A DNA stretch of 64,000 bases from Phormidium tenue FACHB-1050 (GCF_014696925.1 NZ_JACJQY010000029.1:1-64000); one strand, 5' to 3'. Positions 1 to 8,415 are shown, counted from the stretch's first letter. A program made the numbers and translations. Notes: a model not told the origin generated them from the sequence alone.

Positions 1-308
1 TCTCTGTCTCAAGTTCTTCGCTGTAATAACCCAAAATTATTCCTTTTCTTTCTTTGTCTGAGATTATCCTAATTTGCACAAGTTATTTGTTTTTCATTCC
101 TAACGGTGGTGAGGCTAGACTAAAGTTATTGGATTTACAACAACGCTATGGGTTGATGGATTTATAGTATTTGCATCGTAAGGGCAATTCATGAATTGCC
201 CTTACGATTCGTTCTTTTGTATAAAGCATATTTGTCCGACAACTTGCAGATTCATGAAAATTTAGGCTTTATCTGAGATAAAATCGATAAACGTATGAGT
301 ATTTGGAA
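1..308. other. Intergenic region at window start
   Basis: No gene with a start codon can be supported here. The + frame ending in TAG at 165-167 is open back to position 30 and its last ~25 codons look coding-like, so this could be the decayed 3' end of an upstream gene, but I do not recognise it. The stretch also holds the 34-bp palindrome at 175-208. Confidence 0.4.
175..208. repeat. Perfect 34-bp palindrome with GGCAATTCATGAATTGCC core
   Basis: The two 17-bp arms are exactly complementary without a loop. The same core recurs in the longer palindrome at 28988-29037, while the outer stem bases differ between the two copies. This is a dispersed palindromic repeat of a kind common in cyanobacterial intergenic DNA; it could also act as a terminator. 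Confidence 0.8.
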
Positions 309-482
309 ATGAGTAAAGTTCAAAGTCTAAGTAGTCTTCATGAGCCAATTGAAAAAGCTCCACCTGAAGTTCAACAAATTATTCGTAATGTCTTAAAGAT
401 CGAAAAGGATCGGCTCGACAAAAATGAATTGGGGCGGATTAATGAGGATATTCTCAAAATTGTTAAGGAAGCTGTGCAATGA
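309..482 (+). CDS. Small 57-residue protein preceding the DndD-like ATPase
   Basis: The frame starts at ATG 309 and encodes 57 residues, highly charged and probably helical, without a membrane segment. Its stop codon overlaps the start of the following ATPase gene as ATGA (479-482), a translational-coupling arrangement that supports it as a real gene. I do not recognise the family. From the coupling I infer that it is a dedicated accessory subunit or antitoxin-like partner of the ATPase. Confidence 0.6.
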   Translation: MSKVQSLSSLHEPIEKAPPEVQQIIRNVLKIEKDRLDKNELGRINEDILKIVKEAVQ

Positions 483-2554
483 AGCTAATCTCGATCAAGC
501 TGTTTAATTTTCGCTGTTTTTATCAACAAACGCCTGAGATCGTATTGGCAAGACTGGACGATCGCAATATCACGATCATGCATGGAAACAATGGCACGGG
601 TAAAACCTCGCTGCTCAATGCTTTTACATGGGTGTTATACGAAAAATTCACCTCAGCCTTTGGCGACTCTGAACAGCTCGTCAATCGTCAGGCGATCGCG
701 GAATCACAATTAAATCAGCCTGTGGAATGCTGGGCAGAAGTTTTATTTGAGCATGATGCTAAGCGTTATCGGGTGCGGCGGTTAACTCGCGCCTATCAGC
801 TTGCTAATAATGGCGAGAAAAATATTCAGTACAACAAAAGTGAGTTGTTTTTGCAAGTGGCGGGGGATGATGGACGTTGGGTGACTCAAAATCATCCTGA
901 AGCCGTAATTAATGGCATTTTACCGAAGAGTTTGCATCAGTACTTCTTTTTTGATGGTGAGCGAATTGAGCAAATCGTGAGATCGGACAATCGCAATGAG
1001 ATTGCGGAAGCAACCAAAAAGCTTTTGGGTGTGCAGGTTTTGGACAATGCGATTAAACATCTTAAAGAAGCTAGAAAGTCCCTTGAGGATGAACTCAAAA
1101 GTATTGGCGATGCTCAAACTAAAACCCTGATTTCGCAAAAGCAGAATCTAGAGAGTAATAGCACTGAATTTGAAGTAAGAATCAAGGAAATCGAACAGGA
1201 ACTAGAAGCACAAAACCAACTAAAGATATCTTGCAATCAACGATTGACAGAATTGGGTGGTATTGATGAAATCCAAAAGCGGCGTGAGGCTCTTGAACAA
1301 CAAGAACGGGAAAACCGCAGTAATTTACGAGGTTTAAAGAACCAACTAAAGACAGATATTTCTACCAAGGGCTATAGTGTATTTCTGACGGGTGCGATCG
1401 CAGATTTTCGAGAGTTAGTAGGTGGTCTGCATGAACGGGGTGAATTGCCTGCGGATATCAAACAGACCTTTGTGATTGATCTATTAGAACGGCGCAAATG
1501 CATCTGTGGTGCAGCATTACATGATGGTTCTCCTAATTATGAACAGGTCAAGTCTTGGCTAGAGAAAGCTGGGTTAGCGGATGTGGAAACTGCAACTTTG
1601 AAGCTAGAAGGTTTTGTTGATGAAGTGGAGAAACAGGCTACAGATCTTTGGCAGAGTATTGATACTAAGCAAGCAAGTATCAGTAATGTAAAAAATACTC
1701 TTTCTCGTCTTGAGTTAGAGTTAGAAGCAATTAGCGACCAGTTACGCAAGAGTCCCATTGAGGATGTTCGTAACATGAAAGCTCGCCTTGATGAGATCGA
1801 TCGCAAGGTTGAAGATTTAACCTTAGAGAAAGGTAAAAAGCTCCAGAAATGGACTGATTATCAAGGGCAAATTGAAAATCTTCAGAAGCAAATTAAGAGC
1901 AGTAAGCAAAATGAAGGTAAGCAAAGGCTTGCTCAGAAACGCATTGATGCGGCGCAACAAGCGATCGATCTCCTGAGTGAGTTAAAAACCAATCGTAATG
2001 AGCTATTCCGCAAGCAATTGGAAACTCGGATCTGTGAAATCTTTAGCCAGATCTCGTTCAAAGCGCAAACACCGAGACTGAGTGAAAAATATGAACTTAG
2101 CTTAGTGGAAACTGTGGCTGGTCAAGAGGTTCAGTCGGGTGCTTCAACAGGGGAGAATCAGATTCTCAGTTTATCTTTTATCGGTAGCATCATCGATCGC
2201 GTGAGGGAATGGAGTAAGTCTGGTTTAGTGATGGGGCCAGATAGCAGTACTTTCCCGATGGTAATGGATTCGCCCTTTGGGAGTCTAGATGAAATTTACC
2301 GTCGGCAGGTGGCAAGATTGATTCCTCAGTTGGCAAACCAGCTTGTAGTGATGGTTTCTAAAACCCAGTGGCGGGTGGAAGTTGAAGAAGAGATGACTTC
2401 CCGCATTGGCAAGGAATATGTGTTTGTATTCAACTCTAATAAACCTGACACCCAAACCGATGACATCGTTCTCTATGGCAAGAGCTATCCGTTAGTGCGA
2501 AAGAGTGCCTATGATTATGAATATACCGAAGTCTTGGAGGTGAATCATGGTTAA
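479..2554 (+). CDS. DndD/Rad50-like SMC-type ATPase
   Basis: This 691-residue protein has the layout of a Rad50/SbcC or DndD ATPase. The Walker A motif GNNGTGKT lies at residues 36-43, long coiled coils occupy roughly 190-300 and 370-500, and a zinc-hook-like CIC motif (C341, C343) lies between them. An ABC signature-like SGASTGENQ is at 553-561 and Walker B/D-loop VMDSPFGSLDE at 595-605. It is a distant paralogue of the dndD at 11697. It follows the 57-residue gene with a 4-nt overlap and runs 8 nt into the Uma2 gene, so the three are probably one transcript. Role inferred: ATP-driven DNA-sensing or clamp subunit of a defence system. It could be a second DndD or a stand-alone SMC-like defence ATPase. 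Confidence 0.75.
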   Translation: MKLISIKLFNFRCFYQQTPEIVLARLDDRNITIMHGNNGTGKTSLLNAFTWVLYEKFTSAFGDSEQLVNRQAIAESQLNQPVECWAEVLFEHDAKRYRVRRLTRAYQLANNGEKNIQYNKSELFLQVAGDDGRWVTQNHPEAVINGILPKSLHQYFFFDGERIEQIVRSDNRNEIAEATKKLLGVQVLDNAIKHLKEARKSLEDELKSIGDAQTKTLISQKQNLESNSTEFEVRIKEIEQELEAQNQLKISCNQRLTELGGIDEIQKRREALEQQERENRSNLRGLKNQLKTDISTKGYSVFLTGAIADFRELVGGLHERGELPADIKQTFVIDLLERRKCICGAALHDGSPNYEQVKSWLEKAGLADVETATLKLEGFVDEVEKQATDLWQSIDTKQASISNVKNTLSRLELELEAISDQLRKSPIEDVRNMKARLDEIDRKVEDLTLEKGKKLQKWTDYQGQIENLQKQIKSSKQNEGKQRLAQKRIDAAQQAIDLLSELKTNRNELFRKQLETRICEIFSQISFKAQTPRLSEKYELSLVETVAGQEVQSGASTGENQILSLSFIGSIIDRVREWSKSGLVMGPDSSTFPMVMDSPFGSLDEIYRRQVARLIPQLANQLVVMVSKTQWRVEVEEEMTSRIGKEYVFVFNSNKPDTQTDDIVLYGKSYPLVRKSAYDYEYTEVLEVNHG

Positions 2555-3200
2555 TACAACTACGGCTCCTAAAGCAGAAATTGTCAGCGATCGCTGGGTT
2601 AAGGCAACGTGGGACGAGTTTTTAGCGCTTGCAGACGATCCTAAGTTGGAGACAGGTAGATTTTATTATGACAATCATAAAATGAGGATTGAGATGTCAC
2701 CAGTTGGACCAATACATGCCCATGAAAACTCCATTGTTTCTAATGTGGTTCGGCTCTTTGCGACGATTAGAAATATTCACATCTATGAATATACAAATTG
2801 TAGTTTTAGAAAAAAAGGCGAGAGTGAATGTCAGCCAGATATTGCCTTTTATCTAGGGGCTGACTTGAAGTTGCCACCTCGCAATAATGCACCTGTGGAT
2901 CTCAATAAGTTTGATTTGCCAACTCTGATTGTGGAAATCTCTTCAACAACGCTGCAAGATGATTTGGGATATAAGCGCTTATTGTATGAGCGTTTAGGGA
3001 TTCTAGAATATTGGGTGGTGAATGCTCAAACTTCTGAGGTGTTTGCTTTTACAATCGCTGATGGACGTAGCGGCATAGTTGAGCGCTCTCAAGTTCTCGA
3101 AGGTTTGGAAATTACCACGGTACAAGAGGCACTTAAACGCAGTCAAACTGAAGATGATGGCGCGATCGCGAGATGGCTATTGCAAACTTTTAATGGGTAG
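2547..3200 (+). CDS. Uma2-family (DUF820) PD-(D/E)XK nuclease-like protein
   Basis: The 217-residue product has the Uma2 pattern: an N-terminal strand/helix region, then QPDIAFY with the acidic residue, IVEISS with the glutamate, and the K/Y-rich tail ending in ILEYWVV. This family is hugely expanded in cyanobacteria and has the restriction-endonuclease fold; natural substrates are unknown. A strong ribosome site (GGAGG, 2536-2540) precedes ATG 2547, and the first codons overlap the end of the ATPase gene. It is followed 4 nt later by the DUF1016 gene. Confidence 0.85.
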   Translation: MVNTTTAPKAEIVSDRWVKATWDEFLALADDPKLETGRFYYDNHKMRIEMSPVGPIHAHENSIVSNVVRLFATIRNIHIYEYTNCSFRKKGESECQPDIAFYLGADLKLPPRNNAPVDLNKFDLPTLIVEISSTTLQDDLGYKRLLYERLGILEYWVVNAQTSEVFAFTIADGRSGIVERSQVLEGLEITTVQEALKRSQTEDDGAIARWLLQTFNG

Positions 3201-3204
3201 GGAT

Positions 3205-4233
3205 ATGGCAGGCGATTCTGTAAGTTTATCTGATACCTATAATGAGTTATTAATTGAGATAAAGCAACGGATTCGGACTGCTCAATATGAGGCTTTGAGA
3301 GCGGTTAATCGAGAACTAGTAATGCTTTATTGGGATCTTGGCAGGATGATTGTCACTCGTCAGCAGGGAGAAACTTGGGGAAAGTCGGTTGTGGAGCAGT
3401 TGGCTAAAGATTTGCAAGCTGAGTTTCAAGGTGTCAGTGGGTTTTCTGCGGCTAACCTTTGGCGAATGAGACTTTTTTATCAAACTTATGGTGACAATGA
3501 AAAACTCGCGCCAATGGTGCGAGAAATTGGATGGTCGCATAATTTAGTCATTATGGAGAAATGCGAAGATGATTTAGAGCGTGAGTTTTATTTGCGGATG
3601 ACGCGCAAGTTTGGCTGGACAAAAAATGTGTTGATTCACCAAATCGAGAATCAAACCTATGAAAAGACTTTGCTGAATCAGACAAATTTTGATGTGACTC
3701 TATCGGAGGATATTCGCGATCGCGCAAAGTTGGCGATTAAGGACGAATACACCTTTGATTTTCTAGAATTGGGTGATGAACATAGTGAGAGGCAGCTTGA
3801 GGCGGCGATTTTAGCTCAGGTTGAGCCATTTTTGCGAGAGATGGGTGGGATGTTTGCGTTTGTGGGTAGTCAGTATCGGTTAGAGGTGGGAGACGATGAG
3901 TATTTTATCGATTTGCTGCTGTATCATCGGCATTTGCGCTGTTTGGTAGCGGTTGAGTTGAAGATTGGGAAGTTTAAGCCTGAGTATGTGGGTAAGATGC
4001 AGTTTTATTTGGCGGTATTGGATGATAAGGTGCGGATGGTGGATGAGAGGCAATCGATAGGAATTATTCTGTGTAAGTCGAAGGAGCAGACGATTGTGGA
4101 ATATGCTTTGAAGGATGCGAGTAAGCCTATTGGGGTGGCAACTTATCGGTTATCAACGCTGCCGAAGGAGTTGAGGAATCAGTTGCCTGCGCCTGAGCAG
4201 GTGGCGATGTTGTTAAATGGTATTGAGGAGTAA
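3205..4233 (+). CDS. DUF1016 (YhcG-like) PDDEXK nuclease family protein
   Basis: I place the start at ATG 3205, five bases after the Uma2 stop, because the DUF1016 N-terminal domain begins there (YNELLIEIKQRIRTAQYEAL). The product has 342 residues. The N-terminal helical domain is followed by the C-terminal nuclease domain with the acidic residue in EYFIDLLLYH and the LVAVELKIGKF motif carrying E and K. DUF1016 proteins occur in toxin-antitoxin and restriction neighbourhoods. The 3' end overlaps a decayed nucleotidyltransferase frame on the other strand, so the insertion or recombination point of this cassette lies near 4233. Confidence 0.85.
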   Translation: MAGDSVSLSDTYNELLIEIKQRIRTAQYEALRAVNRELVMLYWDLGRMIVTRQQGETWGKSVVEQLAKDLQAEFQGVSGFSAANLWRMRLFYQTYGDNEKLAPMVREIGWSHNLVIMEKCEDDLEREFYLRMTRKFGWTKNVLIHQIENQTYEKTLLNQTNFDVTLSEDIRDRAKLAIKDEYTFDFLELGDEHSERQLEAAILAQVEPFLREMGGMFAFVGSQYRLEVGDDEYFIDLLLYHRHLRCLVAVELKIGKFKPEYVGKMQFYLAVLDDKVRMVDERQSIGIILCKSKEQTIVEYALKDASKPIGVATYRLSTLPKELRNQLPAPEQVAMLLNGIEE

Positions 4234-4386
4234 TACTGGGTCAATTTTTACCCAAATATCCATATCGCCTGTAGCTCTTACAAACCCGTAGTAACCAACT
4301 GCATAACCGCCAATTAATAAGTATTCAAATTGAAGGAAGTTTAGCAATCTCAAAAACTCTTTGAAGTCTGGAGGTATTTGGATCAT
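4213..4386 (-). pseudogene. Truncated minimal nucleotidyltransferase (AbiEii/MNT-type) remnant
   Basis: Reading the minus strand from ATG 4386 gives a 57-residue frame starting MIQIPPDFKEFLRLLN, followed by the hallmark EYLLIGGYAVGYYG and RATGDMDIWV. These carry the GG and DxD residues of a nucleotidyltransferase. The frame then runs into the 3' end of the convergent DUF1016 gene and stops at 4213-4215. Full members are about 180 residues, so roughly the last two thirds are missing. Its start overlaps the end of the 73-residue gene upstream, the usual arrangement of this two-gene module. The truncation appears to have been caused by the DUF1016 cassette. Confidence 0.75.
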
Positions 4387-4546
4387 AGCCGTACATTACT
4401 TGACGTAGATATTCTAGGGCAATTAATCGCTCTTTTGGGCTTTTCAGAAGCCAATATGCACGATCTTCTTTGTCCTCATCATTTAAGTTCGCAATGCTAA
4501 GTGTAGATAGGTTAAATTTAAAATTCTCAGAGTTAGTGCTGCTCAT
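4325..4546 (-). CDS. Small partner protein of nucleotidyltransferase module
   Basis: The 73-residue product ends with the pattern YWLLKSPKERLIALEYLRQ...RLQRVFEIAKL, known from small cyanobacterial genes placed directly before nucleotidyltransferase genes like the one truncated here. Its last codons overlap the start of that remnant in another frame. Probably the antitoxin-like or accessory member of a toxin-antitoxin-type pair. Now that its partner is broken it is likely an orphan. The family is recognised by pattern only. Confidence 0.65.
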   Translation of the reverse strand: MSSTNSENFKFNLSTLSIANLNDEDKEDRAYWLLKSPKERLIALEYLRQVMYGYDPNTSRLQRVFEIAKLPSI

Positions 4547-4716
4547 TTAAATTGATTTGAAGAAATAATATATTCAGGTAAAATATATAAAGATTATAAC
4601 GCACTGTAAAAGATGATCGCTTGTTGATGATGGCTGGTTTGATGGTGACTGAAGTTAATGAATTGATCGCTTGTGTGTAAGATGTTTTTAGATTGGGTAT
4701 CAAGGAATAAGTAAGA

Positions 4717-4785
4717 ATGGCTGATGCAAGGGTAAAGATCGCGAAGGATAAAGCGGAGTTTGGGGCAGATAATGAGCATTCGTAG
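4717..4785 (+). pseudogene. Vestigial duplicate of the 5' end of the Dnd-associated protein 4 gene
   Basis: A 22-codon frame from ATG 4717 to TAG 4783-4785 reads ARVKIAKDKAEF, matching the beginning of the next gene (RRVYIAEDKAELV) in both protein and DNA. It then runs into the start region of that gene in another frame. It looks like the leftover start of an earlier copy replaced by recombination. It may also serve as a short upstream reading frame. Confidence 0.5.
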
Positions 4786-5230
4786 AGTCTATATTGCTGA
4801 AGATAAAGCTGAATTGGTACGTTCTTTAAGATCTGCTGAAAATCCTACTGCGCCATTTCAGACCTATGCTGACGTGATGACTTTTGCGGCTGTCCTTGGG
4901 GCTAAGCGAGGAAAAAAGCTTCCTCTTGGTAAAACATCAAGAAAAGAACCCGATCCTATTCCTCAAGATCAGTTTGTAGCTAGAGGCTATGAACCTGTAA
5001 TTAATTTAATTGCGATCGCCCATACCAAAGATCCTAAAAGTCTTGCCCTTGACGAAGAATCTGGAAATATCCGCGTTCAAATCTTTGAAGAGTATGCCAA
5101 TGGAGGTCTTGAAGTTTTACAGAACACTTTACAAGGAAGTGTGGACTATACAGATGCAATTTTGTTGATGCTGTTAGCTGAAAAAGATCAAGAATCTTTA
5201 GAAGATTTCGATTTGAGTAGATTTCTATGA
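4772..5230 (+). CDS. DNA phosphorothioation-associated protein 4 (dnd_assoc_4-like)
   Basis: The 152-residue product starts at ATG 4772; a TTG 12 nt upstream in the same frame is less likely. It matches what I know of the family called DNA phosphorothioation-associated protein 4: a short basic start, FQTYADVMTFAAVLGAKRGKK near residues 30-50, RKEPDPIPQDQF and RGYEPVINLIAI in the middle, and an acidic tail. The biochemical role is unknown; the family is named for co-occurrence with dnd genes. Its stop overlaps the start of the HNH nuclease gene as ATGA (5227-5230), so the two are translationally coupled and probably act together. Confidence 0.75.
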   Translation: MSIRRVYIAEDKAELVRSLRSAENPTAPFQTYADVMTFAAVLGAKRGKKLPLGKTSRKEPDPIPQDQFVARGYEPVINLIAIAHTKDPKSLALDEESGNIRVQIFEEYANGGLEVLQNTLQGSVDYTDAILLMLLAEKDQESLEDFDLSRFL

Positions 5231-6198
5231 GCAAAGATTTACTGTACTATTCCAAAAAGTTTGCGAAGTTGCGTGTAGACCGTGTGCGGGGAATTGCACC
5301 TCATAAACCAATATTGCTTTTATCTGCGATCGCGCTAATCCAACAGGGAATAATCAGACAAAATCGAATATTTTTATCACCTGAATTAATCGCCACATTT
5401 CTCAAATACTGGAGTTTTTTGGGTTCAGAATCCCATCGTTCAGATATTGCTCAGCCCTTCTTTCATCTTCAAAGTGAAGGCTTTTGGCATCTAAAAGCAA
5501 AGGCTGGATTTGAACCTGTAATTAACTCTAAAGTGAAAATCAAAACCTTAAATGGGTTGAGAGATTCGGTGCAATATGCTTACTTTGATGACGAACTTTT
5601 TGAGTTAATTCAGAATCTATCATCAAGAAATAGTTTGATTGATATCCTTGTAAGTACTTGGTTTTCTGATAAATCGTCACAAATTGAACAACTTTTTCAA
5701 ATCAACTCTTTTCAAGAATTTCAAGATCGCTTACGAGATAGAGGTGGTGCTGTCTATTCAGTTGATGAAGTAGAAGATGAATCTAAATTAATTGTGCGAG
5801 ATGCAGCATTCCGTAGAATAGTTGTCTCTGCCTATGAATATCGATGTGCATTTTGTGAGTTACGGGTTCTCAATTCTCTAAATCAACATATCGTTGATGG
5901 AGCGCATATCAAGCCATTCTCACAGTTTCGAGATGATCGCTTTGATAATGGGCTTTCCCTTTGCAAAAATCATCACTGGGCTTTTGATCGTGGTTGGTTT
6001 ACGGTTGATGATGACTATCGAATAGTTGTCTCTAATGATCTTAGGGAAGAATCACCTCACGCCCAGACAATGCGAGATTTTCACGGTCAGAATATCGTTT
6101 TGCCAGCACAACAAAGCTATTTGCCAAGAATTGAAGCTTTACGATGGCATCGAGAAAATGTTTTTAATCAAGGCGATCAACTCTTTTTAGAGTACTAG
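5227..6198 (+). CDS. SBD-like HNH restriction endonuclease (phosphorothioate-dependent type)
   Basis: The 323-residue protein has two parts. The N-terminal half (about 1-130) has APHKPILLLSAI and AQPFFHLQSEGFWHL, resembling the HKPxLLL and PFxxLxxxGxW signatures of sulfur-binding domains that recognise phosphorothioate DNA in ScoMcrA-type enzymes. The C-terminal part is an HNH nuclease: C207 and C210 form a zinc half-site, HIVDGAHIKPF supplies the metal/catalytic histidines, and SLCKNHHWAFDRGWF completes the motif. It is coupled to the dnd_assoc_4 gene by a 4-nt overlap and its stop overlaps that of the convergent XRE gene. Its known relatives cut modified DNA, which is paradoxical beside dndCDE. 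The SBD assignment is by pattern only. Confidence 0.7.
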   Translation: MSKDLLYYSKKFAKLRVDRVRGIAPHKPILLLSAIALIQQGIIRQNRIFLSPELIATFLKYWSFLGSESHRSDIAQPFFHLQSEGFWHLKAKAGFEPVINSKVKIKTLNGLRDSVQYAYFDDELFELIQNLSSRNSLIDILVSTWFSDKSSQIEQLFQINSFQEFQDRLRDRGGAVYSVDEVEDESKLIVRDAAFRRIVVSAYEYRCAFCELRVLNSLNQHIVDGAHIKPFSQFRDDRFDNGLSLCKNHHWAFDRGWFTVDDDYRIVVSNDLREESPHAQTMRDFHGQNIVLPAQQSYLPRIEALRWHRENVFNQGDQLFLEY

Positions 6199-6416
6199 TC
6201 GCTCATATACAGATTCTTAAATTCTTTTGCTGCGTTGGGATTAATTTTTTCTAGCGCTGCAACAATCCGTAAAACCGTTTCAGAGTTAGGATCTCTAACT
6301 TCATTGATCCAACGATAAATATTTGAACGACCAACGCCTAAAGCATTAGCCAGATTTGTTTGGCTAATACTGTATTTTTCAAGAACTTGTCCGAGTGTTT
6401 TACCTGCTTTACCCAT
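6195..6416 (-). CDS. XRE-family HTH transcriptional regulator
   Basis: A 73-residue single-domain protein that is almost entirely a lambda-repressor-like helix-turn-helix (GQVLEKYSISQTNLANALGVGRSNIYRWINEVRDP, residues 9-43). There is no dimerisation or ligand domain. It is transcribed against the HNH gene and overlaps its stop by 4 nt. Its upstream region holds three operator-like sites that match a perfect palindrome in front of dndC. I infer that it is the autoregulated repressor of the Dnd island. Confidence 0.85.
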   Translation of the reverse strand: MGKAGKTLGQVLEKYSISQTNLANALGVGRSNIYRWINEVRDPNSETVLRIVAALEKINPNAAKEFKNLYMSD

Positions 6417-6453
6417 ACCTTTGATCGTGTCAGAGGATGTTAAGCCTGTAAAG

Positions 6454-6540
6454 AAACGTGTCCAAATGGACTACAAGAGTGTATAATTTTGTAGTCCATT
6501 TGGAGTCGTTTATTCAATTTGTAGACTAATTGGACTACGA
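6454..6540. promoter_or_regulatory. Operator cluster in the divergent XRE / small-gene promoter region
   Basis: Three copies of the motif TTGTAGTCC-N4-GGACTACAA are centred at about 6465, 6499 and 6529. In the first only the right half (GGACTACAA) is well kept, in the second only the left half, and in the third both halves with a few changes. The right half of the first and left half of the second face each other as an exact 15-bp inverted repeat around a TATAAT at 6482-6487, a candidate -10 box for the rightward gene. Binding there would block transcription. The XRE protein encoded at 6195-6416 is the obvious candidate binder; this is inferred. Confidence 0.7.
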
Positions 6541-6567
6541 AACTTTTACTATTTAATTACTAACGTC

Positions 6568-6753
6568 ATGAGCTACCAAGAAATGCTTCACCCTTGGGCG
6601 ATCGCTCGTCCTCTCCCCAATAATATTCAAAGCGTAATCGTAGGAAGATTTCGGCGCAGAGTAGACGCAGAAGAACATTTAAAGTTTTTACGGAAGCGCA
6701 TCCCTGCGGTTAAATTCTTTATTGTTTTTGATTGTCAGACAAATCTGCTGTGA
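6568..6753 (+). CDS. Small conserved cyanobacterial protein of unknown function
   Basis: 61 residues containing WAIARPLPNNIQSVIVGRFR and RRVDAEEHLKFLRK, a pattern I associate with small conserved cyanobacterial proteins. No catalytic motif or membrane segment is visible. It is divergent from the XRE gene and shares the operator region, so it is probably repressed by the same regulator. It stands 76 bp before the first AAA-ATPase gene and may lead that transcript. Confidence 0.6.
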   Translation: MSYQEMLHPWAIARPLPNNIQSVIVGRFRRRVDAEEHLKFLRKRIPAVKFFIVFDCQTNLL

Positions 6754-6829
6754 TGCAGTGAATTAGAAAGTGGCGCTAGTGCGTTGCTATATATTGAAAG
6801 AGTATATGATGCCCTGTTAAATAGCTAAC

Positions 6830-8377
6830 ATGATGAAGAAATGGTTTAATACCGCAGGTCCTTGTAAAGCTGACATTCACTATATGCTACCCGCAAGCGA
6901 TCGCCTGCCAGAGCTAGAGCAGTTAATTGCCCAAGAAAATTACTTCGTCATCCATGCCCCAAGACAAACAGGCAAAACTACAGCCATGATGTCATTAGCG
7001 CAGGAGCTAACCGCTAGTGGTCGATATACATCGGTGATGCTATCTCTTGAAGTTGGTGCAGTATTTTCTGACGACGTAGGAGCAGCCGAACTCGCTATTT
7101 TAGACGAATGGAAGCAATCAATACGGTTTCGCTTGCCCAAAGAACTTCAACCACAACAATGGTTAGAAGCAGACGCAGGCGCAAGAATTGGTACAAACTT
7201 AAGCAACTGGGCAGAACAATCATCCCGCCCGTTAGTCGTCTTTTTAGATGAAATTGACGCTTTGAGCAATGAAACATTAATTTCTGTATTAAGGCAATTA
7301 AGATCGGGTTTCCCAAATCGTCCACAAGGCTTTCCCCAGTCAGTTGCTTTAGTAGGAATGCGCGATGTCCGTGATTATAAATATGCATCAGGAGGAGGCG
7401 AGAGACTCAATACCTCAAGCCCCTTTAACATCAAAGTGCGTTCCTTCACGCTGAGTAATTTTAGCCTTGAAGAAGTCAGAAATCTCTATCAACAACATAC
7501 AGAAGCCACAGGACAAATATTTACACCAGAGGCAATAGATTTAGCATTCCATTTAACACAGGGACAGCCATGGCTCGTCAATGCGATCGCCAAGGAAATC
7601 ACCGAATATATCGCCAAAGATCCCAATACTCCAATTACACCTGAATTAGTAAACCAAGCCAAAGAGATTTTAATTCAAAGACAAGATACCCACTTAGATA
7701 GCCTAGCTGAAAGATTGCGAGAAGAACGAGTCAGAGCCATCATTCAGCCAATCCTTGCTGGGCAGGAATTACCAGATGTGCCACAGGATGACGTGCGCTA
7801 TGTTTTGGATTTAGGCTTGTGTAGTAACGAGAATGGATTGGCGATCGCTAATCCCATTTATCAAGAGGTACTGCCCAGAGTACTTGCCTATGTGACATCT
7901 GCTTCTATGGGATACATTCAACCAATTTGGCTAACTGAACAGGGTGAATTTGTACCTGAACGCTTATTAGAGTCATTTCTAGAATTTTGGCGACAGCATG
8001 GAGAGCCACTGTTTAAAAGCACCCCCTATCCAGAGATTGCGCCCCATTTAGTATTGATGGCTTTTTTGCATCGGGTGGTCAATGGTAAGGGAACTTTGGA
8101 ACGCGAATATGCGATCGGTTCGGGAAGAATGGATTTATGTTTACGCTATGGCAAGGTTACTTTGGGAATGGAGTTAAAAGTATGGCGCGACAAGAAACCA
8201 GACCCACTTAACGAAGGCTTAAAGCAATTGGATAAATATCTATCGGGATTGAATTTAGATACGGGTTGGTTAGTAATTTTTGATCGCCGTGAGGGTTTGC
8301 CACCACTCAGCGATCGCACTACTACAGAAAGAGCAATCAGTCCCGCAGGGCGAAATATTACCGTAATTCGGGGATAA
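6830..8377 (+). CDS. AAA-like ATPase with C-terminal PD-(D/E)XK nuclease domain, copy 1
   Basis: 515 residues. The N-terminal P-loop ATPase has Walker A APRQTGKTT near 43-51 and Walker B PLVVFLDEID near 135-144, followed by a helical lid (LSNFSLEEVRNLYQQH) and the LTQGQPWLVNAIAKEI segment. The C-terminal ~110 residues carry GSGRMDLCLRYGKVTLGMELKVW, with D and ExK of a PD-(D/E)XK nuclease. This architecture (AAA-like ATPase plus DUF1703-like nuclease region) is abundant in cyanobacteria; function unknown, presumed DNA-related. It is followed after 38 bp by a near-identical copy, and the pair leads directly into dndC. Confidence 0.75.
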   Translation: MMKKWFNTAGPCKADIHYMLPASDRLPELEQLIAQENYFVIHAPRQTGKTTAMMSLAQELTASGRYTSVMLSLEVGAVFSDDVGAAELAILDEWKQSIRFRLPKELQPQQWLEADAGARIGTNLSNWAEQSSRPLVVFLDEIDALSNETLISVLRQLRSGFPNRPQGFPQSVALVGMRDVRDYKYASGGGERLNTSSPFNIKVRSFTLSNFSLEEVRNLYQQHTEATGQIFTPEAIDLAFHLTQGQPWLVNAIAKEITEYIAKDPNTPITPELVNQAKEILIQRQDTHLDSLAERLREERVRAIIQPILAGQELPDVPQDDVRYVLDLGLCSNENGLAIANPIYQEVLPRVLAYVTSASMGYIQPIWLTEQGEFVPERLLESFLEFWRQHGEPLFKSTPYPEIAPHLVLMAFLHRVVNGKGTLEREYAIGSGRMDLCLRYGKVTLGMELKVWRDKKPDPLNEGLKQLDKYLSGLNLDTGWLVIFDRREGLPPLSDRTTTERAISPAGRNITVIRG

Positions 8378-8415
8378 ACAGTTCTGCTAAGTTTGAATTA
8401 TATTAAATAACTAAG

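Noticed and set aside
30-167. Possible 3' end of an upstream gene
   Set aside because: Short open frame with a coding-like tail, but no family recognised and a stop at 24-29 cuts it off; kept only as a remark.
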